From: a filamentous cyanobacterium CCT1
Lineage (GTDB): Bacteria; Cyanobacteriota; Cyanobacteriia; Phormidesmidales; Phormidesmidaceae
Direction: 5' to 3'
Assembly (NCBI GenBank): GCA_003017855.1
Contig: PYER01000025.1
Coordinates: 1 to 41,472, forward strand
DNA: 41,472 nucleotides
The position numbers and the translations under genes were made by a program. Positions 34,246 to 41,472 of this stretch are shown one piece after another (within the stretch, counting starts at the first letter, position 1; each line of letters starts with the position of its first letter). The notes below the pieces were generated by a model. The model searched no databases. It saw only the letters and a program-made list of their open reading frames with translations, and was not told the origin of the DNA.

Positions 34246-34462
34246 TGTACAGTGACTTACTCTTTGTCATTGGGACAAATTAGTGTCGCCGGTCTGAATG
34301 CCTTTTATTTTGAGCCGTTTCGAGTATTTTGACAGGTATTTTGGCTCTCTCCAGGGGCTGTGAATACGGGACACATAGACTGTCGCCTTCCGTAAAAGTG
34401 CCACACTGCTTGTCGGCTTTCTTCAAAGCTAAAACTGAGCAAATGACAGAATGAGTGTCGCT
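34246..34462 (+). mobile_element. Left end of a type V-K CAST-like (Tn7-like) transposon
   Basis: The end begins TGTACAGTGAC, as I recall for type V-K CAST left ends such as that of Scytonema hofmanni. Related 19-20-bp repeats follow: GGGACAAATTAGTGTCGCC (34272-34290), GGGACACATAGACTGTCGCC (34368-34387), GTGCCACACTGCTTGTCGGC (34398-34417) and ATGACAGAATGAGTGTCGCT (34443-34462). They resemble multiple TnsB binding sites. tnsB begins shortly after. The five bases before the end (GCTGA) would be the target duplication, but the right end is outside the window. Confidence 0.75.
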
Positions 34463-34702
34463 CTCTGCTCAAATAGCGTACAATGCGCATGAACTACTCG
34501 TTCCACTGATCGCAACGATTGAAGTGGGTGAGGGTTAGTTGGCTTTTTGGCTTAGAGGGCTAGCTCAATGGTGTTAGATGTATCTCAAAAGAATTTGGAT
34601 CAGCCAATAGAAGAGGTGCTTTCTGCTTAGAGAGACCCTAATCAATCGGAAGGAATCACGATTGTTGAGCAGCTAGACGAAGAGGGCCAGCGCAAGCTGG
34701 AG

Positions 34703-36100
34703 GTGATTCAGTCGTTGCTAGAGCCATGCGATCGCGCCACCTATGGCGAAAAGCTTCGAGAAGCGGCTGACAAATTAAGCTGCACTGTCCGAACAGTACA
34801 GCGGCTAGTTAAGCGGTGGGAAGTAGAAGGGGTTTCAGCCTTTGCGACCTCCGGTAGAGCTGACCAGGGTAAGCATCGAATTTCCGAGTTCTGGCAAGAC
34901 TTTATTGTTAAGACCTACGAGGCAGGCAACAAGGGCAGTAAGCGCATGAAGCCGAAGCAAGTTGCCGTCAGGGTGCAGGTTAAAGCGCGTGAGATAGGGG
35001 ATAGTAACCCTCCTAGCTACAAAACCGTGCTGCGGGTGCTCAAGCCCATTATTGAGCGTAAGGAAAAGGCCAAAAGCATTCGCAGCCCAGGATGGAGGGG
35101 CTCAACCCTGTCGGTTAAGACTCGTGAGGGGCAAGATCTTGCAGTCGAGTACAGCAACCATGTGTGGCAGTGCGACCACACTCGTGCCGATGTGATGCTG
35201 GTTGACCAGTATGGTGAGATTTTGGGACGACCTTGGCTGACAACCGTTATCGACACCTACTCGCGTTGTGTTATGGGCATCAACCTCGGGTTTGATGCGC
35301 CTAGCTCTCAGGTGGTGGCCCTGGCCCTGCGCCGTGCTATTTTGCCGAAAAAATACGGGCCAGAGTACAAGCTCAACTGTGAGTGGGGTACGTTCGGCAA
35401 GCCTGTCCATTTCTACACTGACGGGGGTAAAGACTTTCGCTCTAACCACCTCCAACGCATTGGGGCGGATTTGGGGTTTGCTTGCCACTTACGCGATCGC
35501 CCTTCGGAGGGCGGCGTCGTAGAACGGCCTTTTCGCTCGTTGAATGACCAGTTGTTTTCAACCTTACCTGGATATACCGGGTCCAATGTTCAGGAGCGGC
35601 CCAAAGATACCGAGAAAGATGCCAGTCTCACCCTGAGGGATTTAGAGCACCTGATTGTGCGGTTTATCTGTGACCAATATAATCAGACACTTGATGCCCG
35701 CATGGGTGACCAGACTCGCTTTCAGCGCTGGGAAGCAGGGTTGCCAAAGGTGCCGGAGATGATCGAAGAGAAGCACTTGGACGTGTGCCTCATGAAAGAA
35801 GGCCGTCGCACGGTACAGCGGAGTAGGCACCTGCAATTTGAGAATTTGATCTATCGGGGAGAGAACTTGGTTGGGTATGCCGGTGAGGTGGTTTCTATTC
35901 GGTTTGACCCTGACGACATCACCATGGTACGGGTCTATCGTAAGGAGGGGATAGGAGAGGTCTTTCTAACCCGTGCCTATGCCCAAGGACTAGAGACTGA
36001 GCAGATCTCCTACGAAGAGGCCAAGGCAAGTAGTAAGCGCTTAAAGGCTAAGGGCAGAACAGTCAGCAACGAGTCAATTTTGCAAGAAATAGTTGAGTGA
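34703..36100 (+). CDS. tnsB: TnsB-like DDE transposase of a type V-K CAST (interrupted)
   Basis: The open part from GTG 34703 codes 465 residues. An N-terminal HTH (EKLREAADKLSCTVRTVQRL) leads to an RNase-H core with Asp158 (WQCDHTRAD), Asp240 (FYTDGGKDF) and Glu274 (GGVVERPFRSLN), and a Mu-type C-terminal barrel. Long stretches match what I recall of Scytonema TnsB (VIQSLLEPCDR, CDHTR, RDRPSEGGVVERPF). It cuts and joins transposon ends. Homology also covers 34568-34702 from ATG 34568, interrupted by TAG at 34628-34630, and 36101-36292 beyond TGA 36098-36100. So the gene is probably a damaged ~574-codon tnsB. tnsC follows at once. Confidence 0.88.
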   Translation: MIQSLLEPCDRATYGEKLREAADKLSCTVRTVQRLVKRWEVEGVSAFATSGRADQGKHRISEFWQDFIVKTYEAGNKGSKRMKPKQVAVRVQVKAREIGDSNPPSYKTVLRVLKPIIERKEKAKSIRSPGWRGSTLSVKTREGQDLAVEYSNHVWQCDHTRADVMLVDQYGEILGRPWLTTVIDTYSRCVMGINLGFDAPSSQVVALALRRAILPKKYGPEYKLNCEWGTFGKPVHFYTDGGKDFRSNHLQRIGADLGFACHLRDRPSEGGVVERPFRSLNDQLFSTLPGYTGSNVQERPKDTEKDASLTLRDLEHLIVRFICDQYNQTLDARMGDQTRFQRWEAGLPKVPEMIEEKHLDVCLMKEGRRTVQRSRHLQFENLIYRGENLVGYAGEVVSIRFDPDDITMVRVYRKEGIGEVFLTRAYAQGLETEQISYEEAKASSKRLKAKGRTVSNESILQEIVE

Positions 36101-36292
36101 GATGCCTTGGTTGCCAAGAAAAGCCAGAAGCAGCGCCAGAAGGACGAGCAGGTGCTGGCAAAACCCACAATGGTTTCTGATCCAGAGCCGATTGAAGCAA
36201 ATTTAGACCAGGAGGAGCCTAAGGATGAGGTTGCCCTGAACTTAGATGCCTTTGAGCCGATTGATTTTGATGATATTCGGGGAGCTTGGTGA
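36101..36292 (+). pseudogene. Detached TnsB C-terminal tail
   Basis: Directly after the TGA at 36098-36100 the same frame continues DALVAKKSQKQRQKDEQ, an acidic linker, and ends FDDIRGAW at TGA 36290-36292. It matches the end of V-K TnsB proteins (RDALVATKKSRKERQK recalled for Scytonema), where the last residues bind TnsC. A CGA-to-TGA change explains the stop. Without readthrough the transposase lacks this TnsC-contact hook; TTG 36107 could start it separately. Confidence 0.65.
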
Positions 36293-36294
36293 GC

Positions 36295-37137
36295 ATGGTA
36301 CAAGCAAAGGCGTGGGCTGAGGCTCTGGGTGAATCTAAGCCTGATGCGGCATCCCTCCAGGCCGAAATAGCCCGCTTACGGAAGAAAATGGTTTTACCGC
36401 TGGACCACGTTAGCAAGCTCCATGATTGGCTGAATGGGAAGCGAAAGGCGCGACAATCTTGTCGCATTGTTGGGCAGTCTAGAACAGGCAAATCAAGTGC
36501 CTGTGAGGCGTATTTTTACCGGAATAAGCCTACCCAAAAAACTGGTAAGAAGCCAATCGTCCCAGTTGTCTACATCCAGCCACCGCAGAAGTGTGGCTCC
36601 AGGGAGCTATTTAAGGAGATCATTGAATTTCTTAAGTACCGGGTGACCGAGGGGACAGTCTCAGATTTCCGAGGACGGGCCTTTGAGGTGCTGAAGGGTT
36701 GTGAGGTGGAGATGATTATCATCGATGAAGCTGATCGCCTCAAGCCAGAAACCTTTGCTGATGTGAGGGATTTCTACGACAAGCTGGCAATTTCGGTGGT
36801 GCTAGTGGGCACTGACCGGCTGGATACAGTGATTCAGCGCGATGAGCAGGTGTATAACCGCTTCCGGGCCTGCTACCGTTTTGGCAAGCTGATTGATGAT
36901 GATTCCACTAAAGATTTCACCAATGCAATTAAGATCTGGGAGCAAAAGGTTTTGGCGCTGCCAGTGGCATCAAACTTGACCAGTAAACCAATGCGAACAA
37001 TCCTCCTGGAGGCGACAGAGGGGTACATTGGCCGGATGGATGAGGTGTTGCGGGAGGCGGCGATTCGTGCCTTAAGTCAAGGGCTGAAGAAGATTGAGAA
37101 GTCGGTGCTAAAAGAGGTGGCTAGGGAGTACAAGTGA
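36295..37137 (+). CDS. tnsC: TnsC-like AAA+ ATPase of a type V-K CAST
   Basis: The 280-residue protein is close in length to V-K TnsC. Walker A is seen as VGQSRTGKSSA, Walker B as MIIIDEADRLKPETFADV, sensor 1 as VVLVGTDRLD. The N-terminal AEIARLRKKM and HDWLNGKRKARQSCR segments are family features. It forms ATP-dependent filaments on target DNA and connects the targeting module with TnsB. ATG 36295 is three bases past the TnsB tail's stop. The gene looks intact, and its stop overlaps the tniQ start region (TGATG at 37135-37139). Confidence 0.9.
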   Translation: MVQAKAWAEALGESKPDAASLQAEIARLRKKMVLPLDHVSKLHDWLNGKRKARQSCRIVGQSRTGKSSACEAYFYRNKPTQKTGKKPIVPVVYIQPPQKCGSRELFKEIIEFLKYRVTEGTVSDFRGRAFEVLKGCEVEMIIIDEADRLKPETFADVRDFYDKLAISVVLVGTDRLDTVIQRDEQVYNRFRACYRFGKLIDDDSTKDFTNAIKIWEQKVLALPVASNLTSKPMRTILLEATEGYIGRMDEVLREAAIRALSQGLKKIEKSVLKEVAREYK

Positions 37138-37639
37138 TGGTGAATGCTGGTATTCAGCCCTGGTTGTTCGAGGTGAAACCCTACGAGGGCGAGAGCCTGA
37201 GCCATTATTTGGGGCGGTTTAGGCGGCGCAACCATCTGACGGCAGGCGGACTAGGAACGATGGCTGGTATTGGGGCGGTGGTGGCCCGTTGGGAGAAGTT
37301 TCATTTGAACCCTTCCCCGACTCAGGCGCAGTTTAAGGCGTTAGGGGGGGGCTGGGGCTCTCTCCAGAGCGGTTGTGGGGGATGCTGCCGCCTTCGGGAG
37401 AAGGGATGCAGTTTGAGCCGATTCGGCTGTGTGGAGCCTATTATGGTGAGAACCTCTGCCACCGGATTGAGTGGCAGTACAAGTCGGTGTGGAAGTGCGA
37501 TCGCCACAACCTGAAACTGCTTTCTAAATGCCCTAGCTGCGAAGCCAAGTTCAAAATCCCAGCGCTCTGGGAGGATGGCTGCTGTGGCCGTTGTAGAACC
37601 CCATTGGCCGAGTTGGTTCGATATCAACGATCTGCTTAA
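37134..37639 (+). pseudogene. tniQ: TniQ of a type V-K CAST, frameshifted in a G8 run
   Basis: The frame from GTG 37134 (or ATG 37137) reads IQPWLFEVKPYEGESLSHYL, then GRFRRRNHLTAGGLG, the TniQ opening. After TTA at 37341-37343 comes a run of eight Gs (37344-37351); the frame then goes wrong. A minus-one shift restores LGLSPERLWGMLPPSGEG, the zinc-ribbon part (CHRIEWQYKSVWKCDRH, CPSCEAKF, GCCGRC) and the stop at 37637-37639. Joined, it would be about 167 residues, the normal size for V-K TniQ. TniQ bridges TnsC and the guide complex. One lost G or programmed slippage on the G run are the options. Confidence 0.85.
37344..37351 (+). other. G8 homopolymer at the tniQ frameshift
   Basis: The eight Gs are read GGG GGG GG(C) in the first frame. 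A minus-one slip within the run, either ribosomal (G-GGG-GGG heptamer) or by RNA polymerase, would yield full-length TniQ. Homopolymer indels are also a common sequencing error. Confidence 0.6.
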
Positions 37640-40600
37640 AAAGACCCTACTACTGCCAGTATTTCCTCAAACAGGGGGTCTCCCCAGAGCAGCAGCCGTA
37701 AAGATGGTATCTCTTCAAAGACTTTTGGCTTAAAGGTTACTCGGCAAGTTTGCCTTTTATAATCCAGTTCCCAGACACCCTGATTTGACTGGGTAAAATA
37801 AATTCCTTTTTCTTTAAGAAGGTTTGACTGCGTGAATGCCGCCTCCACAGTCTCCATGCTGATTGCAGAGGGAGACAGGGGTCGCCGAATCTCCTGAAGG
37901 TCGGCTTCCACATCACGTTTCACCATGTCATCGAGGGCGGGGCGCTGGTGTGGAGCCGATAGGACGGTATCGAACTCAGAGAGCAGCACGTCTTCTTCTT
38001 CGGCATCGACGCTCATGGTGGCCCGTTCGATGAAAGTGGGCACCTGGGCCAGGATGGGCTGAAGGTTGCCGACGACAGATTCAAAGGCCCCAATGCGATC
38101 GCGCAATTTCCGGTACACTTTCGCTTCCACCGTACCGTCGTAGTAGAAGTTGTGGATAGTGACAGTGGGATATCGCTGGCCAATCCGGTCAATACGGCCA
38201 ATGCGCTGCTCCACTCGCATGGGGTTCCAGGGCAGGTCGTAGTTAAATAGCACCCCGCAGGTTTGCAGGTTGAGTCCCTCGCTAGCAGATTCCGTACAGA
38301 GCAGGATTTTGATTTCACCGTCGCGGAACCGGGTTTTGATCAGCTCCTTAGGTACGATCGCCCACTGGCCATCGCGCCACAGTTCGCCGCCGCGCCCGGA
38401 GTAGCAGGCCACCTGGTTGCCGTAGAGTTCCCGCAGCTGCTCGCGCAGAAAGTCCATGGTGTCGGTGTACTGGGTGAAGGCGATCGCGCTTTCCCGGTTC
38501 ACCAACTCCTGCCGCAGGGTGGCGATGAAGTGGGCCAGCTTGGTGTCTTCTCCAGTATTCTCAAACTGCCGCAGCAGAGCTTCTAGGTGCTCAATTTCCT
38601 GGGGGTCTACGGGCTCCAGGTAGCCCTCTAGCCCTTCGATCACCGCATCATCGGCATCGTCCAGATCCGCCAGGTCATCGGCGGTGAGGCCGCTGCCCTG
38701 CTGGGTGAGCAGGGAGTCGAGCCGCCGCTGGAGGGATTGCTGAATGGCGTAGAAGGAGCTGGTCAACCGCTTGCGGTATAGGGTCATCAAGAATCCCAGG
38801 GCTTTGCGCTGCTCCTTTTGGGCCAGGCGGTAGAAGTGGCGCACGTAGTCGCTGACTTGGCGGTAGAGGTCGGCTTCGCGGGTGGGCTCTAGGGTAATGG
38901 CGTTGTCGCACACCTCACGGCGGGGCACGTCCTTTTCCAGCAGGCCGAGGCGGTAGTACTCCCGTAGGGTGTCCCGTGTGTGGCGAAACATCATGTCTTT
39001 GAGGGGTGTGTTGGTGGAGAGGAATTGGAGAGAGGCGGCGATAAAGGCCTCGTCTTGCAGGTAGGGGCGCTCGTTGATGATTTTGATGCGGCCTCGCCAT
39101 ACATCTTCGACTTGACTGGCCAGCATTCGGTCTTGCTGATTGAGGTGCTGCTGGAGCCGAGGGCAGGGCTGGCCGCCACGGGCAAAGTAGTCGGCAGACA
39201 TCGTTTGCCAAAAGTTAAGCAAGTGGCGATCGGGTTTGCTGTCCAGCGATGAGAAATAGTCGCAGAAGGTATCGCCGTAGGCCCAGTGGCCCTCTAGCCC
39301 CAGCACATGCAGCAGGTCAAAGACTTCGATGGGGTCAATTTGCATCGGGGTGGCCGAGAGCAAAATCAGCGCTTTGGTTTTGTCGCGCAGCTGCTCCAGC
39401 AGTTGCAGCAGGCGGTTGGGGGTGTCTTTGCGGGCCTGGGGCGATTTGCGGCGGGCATGGTGGGCCTCGTCGAGAATGACCAAATCCCAAGGTTTGGCAT
39501 CGAGCAGTTCTTGCATGCGCTCGCGGCGGCGCACCAGGTGGCTAGAGGCGAGGATGAGGTTTTGGGTATTCCAGGGGTTGCCGGTGGGCTGGGTGGTGTG
39601 GCCGTAAGGAGCTTTGAATTCGCCCTGGGTGTAGCTCCAGAAGTGGAGGTTGAACTTTTCACGCAGTTCTTCGTGCCACTGGGGTTGGACGCTGGCGGGG
39701 GCCAGCACGAGGACACGCTTGACCGTTTGGGAGACCAGCAGATAGCGGAGGATCAGCCCGGTCTCGATGGTTTTGCCCAGGCCCACTTCATCGGCGATCA
39801 GGAAACTGCGGGGAAATTCAGCGGCGGCGCGTTTGAGGATTTTGATCTGGTGGGGCCAAGGCTGGATGGGGATGGAGCTGAGGCAAGCGCTGAGGCAGCC
39901 GAGGTCTTGGTGGACGTTGGCGATCGCCCGAAACATCTCCCGTTCCTTATCCAGAGTGGCCTCATCGATCTGGGCCTCTAGCTCTTCTTCCTTAGCAAGC
40001 TCTGGGTCAGGGATGGCTAACTGTTCTCGCTCATGCTTGGTGAGGGGGCGCTGGTTAAATTCGTCGTCGGTATTCCAGGTCGGCTTTTGGGGTGGGGCGT
40101 AGCGGATCAGCTTGCGCTTGACGGCTTCGGGCACCTCAAAGACGCGGACGCTGGGGATTTGGTTGTGCCAGTGCTGCTCGAAGCGCAGGGTTTCTTCCTG
40201 CACGCGGGCCAGGTCGCGATCGCCCTCCCAGGAGCAGAAGACATGGAACGATTCGACGTTGAAGTTCCAGCCGCCGCTGGACTCGTTGTTGGAGCCGGTG
40301 GTGGCAATTTGGTTGCCGTCGGCGTCGGTGAAGAGGCAGACTTTCTCGTGATAGATGTAGTGGGTGTTGATAGCCTCGTCGGGGTCGAGGGGTTGTCCGT
40401 CGTGGCGCAGGGGGATGGCGATGCGGATATCGAGGCGATCGCTCTGAATCAGCCAGCTAAGGATTTCGAGGCGCTTGAGCTGTGCAAAGTTGGTGGGTGG
40501 GGTAAGGTTGGCATCGAGGCGGGCGGCGACGGCCTCGCGGAGGGTATAGCCCTGCTGGATGGCCTGGAGGTCGGTTTTACTGAGGTGGCAGCTCATGATC

Positions 40601-40815
40601 AGCCGGATGCGGCCCTCGTTGTGGAGGAAGGCTCCCAGCCCTCCGGCGACCTGGCTGAGGATGGCGCTGTTGAAGAAGCCGGACTTGCGATCGTATTGGG
40701 TGGAGCGTTCGAGGGCGGGGATGTAGAAGTCGGCGACGGGGTTGCTGGTGTCGCTGGCGTAGCTGATGCGCCAGGGGTAGTCAGATAAGGTAGGAATAGG
40801 CTTAAATTTACTCAC
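37636..40815 (-). CDS. PLD-domain SNF2/DEAD-like helicase (probable defence cargo)
   Basis: The 1059-residue protein has an N-terminal PLD-like region (RIRLIMSCHLS; YHEKVCLF near residue 155 followed by TTGSNNESSGG). A SNF2/RapA-like helicase follows: IADEVGLGKTIETG (~343), LDEAHHARR (~451), LLSATPMQ, SASEGLNLQ and RIGRIDRIGQR (~875). PLD and SNF2 parts are shared by several phage-defence helicases such as those of DISARM-like systems, but I cannot assign a named system. It is convergent with tniQ, the stops overlapping by four bases. It would move as transposon cargo. ATG 40815 has an AGAGAGG-like site. Confidence 0.85.
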   Translation of the reverse strand: MSKFKPIPTLSDYPWRISYASDTSNPVADFYIPALERSTQYDRKSGFFNSAILSQVAGGLGAFLHNEGRIRLIMSCHLSKTDLQAIQQGYTLREAVAARLDANLTPPTNFAQLKRLEILSWLIQSDRLDIRIAIPLRHDGQPLDPDEAINTHYIYHEKVCLFTDADGNQIATTGSNNESSGGWNFNVESFHVFCSWEGDRDLARVQEETLRFEQHWHNQIPSVRVFEVPEAVKRKLIRYAPPQKPTWNTDDEFNQRPLTKHEREQLAIPDPELAKEEELEAQIDEATLDKEREMFRAIANVHQDLGCLSACLSSIPIQPWPHQIKILKRAAAEFPRSFLIADEVGLGKTIETGLILRYLLVSQTVKRVLVLAPASVQPQWHEELREKFNLHFWSYTQGEFKAPYGHTTQPTGNPWNTQNLILASSHLVRRRERMQELLDAKPWDLVILDEAHHARRKSPQARKDTPNRLLQLLEQLRDKTKALILLSATPMQIDPIEVFDLLHVLGLEGHWAYGDTFCDYFSSLDSKPDRHLLNFWQTMSADYFARGGQPCPRLQQHLNQQDRMLASQVEDVWRGRIKIINERPYLQDEAFIAASLQFLSTNTPLKDMMFRHTRDTLREYYRLGLLEKDVPRREVCDNAITLEPTREADLYRQVSDYVRHFYRLAQKEQRKALGFLMTLYRKRLTSSFYAIQQSLQRRLDSLLTQQGSGLTADDLADLDDADDAVIEGLEGYLEPVDPQEIEHLEALLRQFENTGEDTKLAHFIATLRQELVNRESAIAFTQYTDTMDFLREQLRELYGNQVACYSGRGGELWRDGQWAIVPKELIKTRFRDGEIKILLCTESASEGLNLQTCGVLFNYDLPWNPMRVEQRIGRIDRIGQRYPTVTIHNFYYDGTVEAKVYRKLRDRIGAFESVVGNLQPILAQVPTFIERATMSVDAEEEDVLLSEFDTVLSAPHQRPALDDMVKRDVEADLQEIRRPLSPSAISMETVEAAFTQSNLLKEKGIYFTQSNQGVWELDYKRQTCRVTFKPKVFEEIPSLRLLLWGDPLFEEILAVVGSF

Positions 40816-40828
40816 TCTATGCCTCTCT

Positions 40829-41398
40829 CTAAAGAGAATCTTTCAGGCGGATATGCAATTCTTTAACCATTGGGTTGTTATCATGCGGGGTTTCTCGAAT
40901 TCCAAATATATTTGTTGAACGAATTAATTCACCTAGCTTTTTATATCCATAGTTTCTAGAATCAAAAGATGGAGATAGTTTATTCAATTGTGCCCCAAAA
41001 CTTCCTAGGTTGGCCCACCCATCTTCTCCAGATACAGCTTCATAGGCTTTCTTTAAAAGTCTGATAAGTGGTTCTTTATTTGCTGTGTCTTTGTCGATCA
41101 ATTTGTCAGCTTCTGAATCAAGTTTTTTTGAATTTTGTGTTTTCTTAGTGCTGTTTGAGTGCTCTAGAATTTCAAGGTATATAAATTTGTCGCAGGCACT
41201 AACAAAGGGGTCAGGTGTTTTTTCCTCGCCAAATCCATAAAACACTAAGCCTGCTTCTCGAAGGCGACCAGCTAGGCGGGTAAAATCACTATCGCTAGAT
41301 ACAAGACAAAATCCATCAAAATTACCTGTGTAGAGCAAATCCATTGCGTCAATGATTAAAGCACTATCAGTAGAGTCTGGAGTTTGTTCAAATAGGGT
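40829..41398 (-). pseudogene. NYN-domain protein with OST-HTH, 5'-truncated
   Basis: Reading back from 41398 the frame gives TLFEQTPDSTDSALIIDAMD, then LLYTGNFDGFCLVSSDSDFT. This is the second half of a LabA/DUF88-like NYN nuclease domain, with the Asp residues of DSTDSALIIDAMD and SSDSDF. A charged linker follows, then an OST-HTH/LOTUS RNA-binding domain (IRLLKKAYEAVSGEDGWANL, YGYKKLGELI). The normal N-terminal ~60 residues are missing; homology ends at about 41400 next to a probable insertion. Translation could still begin at ATG 41344 (171 residues). It lies 13 bp upstream of the helicase on the same strand. Confidence 0.65.
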
Positions 41399-41404
41399 GA
41401 GCCA

Positions 41405-41472
41405 AAGCTAGGAAAGTGGTAGTGACGTGAAATTGCAAAGCACTACCACCTATGAGCACCCATCTTGAAACG
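41405..41472 (+). mobile_element. Probable start of an insertion element (runs off right edge)
   Basis: After the truncated NYN gene comes GGTAGTG (41418-41424) with its complement CACTACC further on, and then ATGAGCACCCATCTTGAAAC at 41452 opening a frame to the window edge (MSTHLET). The break in NYN homology and the inverted repeat suggest an IS end and its transposase start. Family not identifiable from so little sequence. Confidence 0.3.

Noticed and set aside
39307-40788. Long plus-strand open frames opposite the helicase gene (39307-39981, 40033-40788)
   Set aside because: Low-complexity Gly/Val/Ala/Glu sequences that mirror the codons of the GC-rich minus-strand helicase; no motifs and no RBS.
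34246-41472. CRISPR array or Cas12k within the window
   Set aside because: No series of regularly spaced repeats and no Cas12k-like reading frame were seen; the only large gene after tniQ is the PLD-SNF2 helicase.

Overview
The window reads as cyanobacterial DNA. The HIP1 octamer GCGATCGC recurs throughout. A decayed integrase of a type common in cyanobacteria opens the window, and the right end carries transposition genes of the type V-K CRISPR-associated transposon (CAST) family, which is known from filamentous cyanobacteria. No rRNA, tRNA, CRISPR array or housekeeping gene was seen. This is accessory DNA with many broken genes.

Layout. 1-1.5 kb: end of an IS1-like element, a cyanobacterial tyrosine recombinase broken by frameshifts and a stop, and a TetR C-terminal stump fused head-to-head to an AraC tail. 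1.5-8.3 kb: redox-enzyme cluster (aldo/keto reductase, Atu4866-type lipoprotein, three SDR genes of which two are broken, an NmrA-like protein) with an intact AraC regulator. 8.3-15.2 kb: GC-rich block with a TetR regulator, three CPBP-family membrane proteases, a secreted TAP-like hydrolase, a SpoIIM-like membrane protein and small proteins. 15.2-20 kb: RidA, a small membrane protein, then a minus-strand run (secreted alpha/beta hydrolase, DUF5996 protein, UBP zinc finger, antibiotic-biosynthesis-monooxygenase protein, isochorismatase-like hydrolase). 20-25.4 kb: a 1281-residue multi-PAS histidine kinase and NarL-type response regulator enclosed by 189-bp inverted repeats. 25.4-33.7 kb: second redox cluster (DsbA-like, SDR, two quinone-oxidoreductase-like MDRs, pirin, LLM flavin oxidoreductase, a second RidA, alpha/beta hydrolase). 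33.7-41.5 kb: IS21 relic, then the left end of a type V-K-like CAST with tnsB, tnsC and tniQ, followed by convergent cargo (PLD-SNF2 helicase, NYN/OST-HTH protein) cut at the right by a probable insertion.

How it fits together. The two redox clusters share a regulatory theme. Four AraC genes or remnants each end in the same downstream module: two AAGAATCTG-like direct repeats 21 bp apart (one lost in the fourth copy), then an AACTYAAGTT-like element exactly 36 bp after the second repeat. The same AACTTAAGTT core sits in palindromes beside LuxR-type tails in the inverted repeats around the kinase operon. This suggests a family of duplicated stress/electrophile-response cassettes (regulator, operator, oxidoreductase) that has been copied, shuffled and partly decayed. 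Remnants of NTF2-like, alpha/beta hydrolase, SDR, TetR and AraC genes lie in the gaps, and 24-25-bp insertions resembling cyanobacterial small dispersed repeats have struck two AraC copies.

The most notable element is the CAST-like transposon. Its left end starts TGTACAGTGAC at 34246 with several TnsB-type repeats. tnsB carries two in-frame stops and tniQ a frameshift in a run of eight Gs, so it is either decaying or relies on recoding. Cas12k, tracrRNA, CRISPR array and right end are not in the window; if they exist they lie to the right of 41472.
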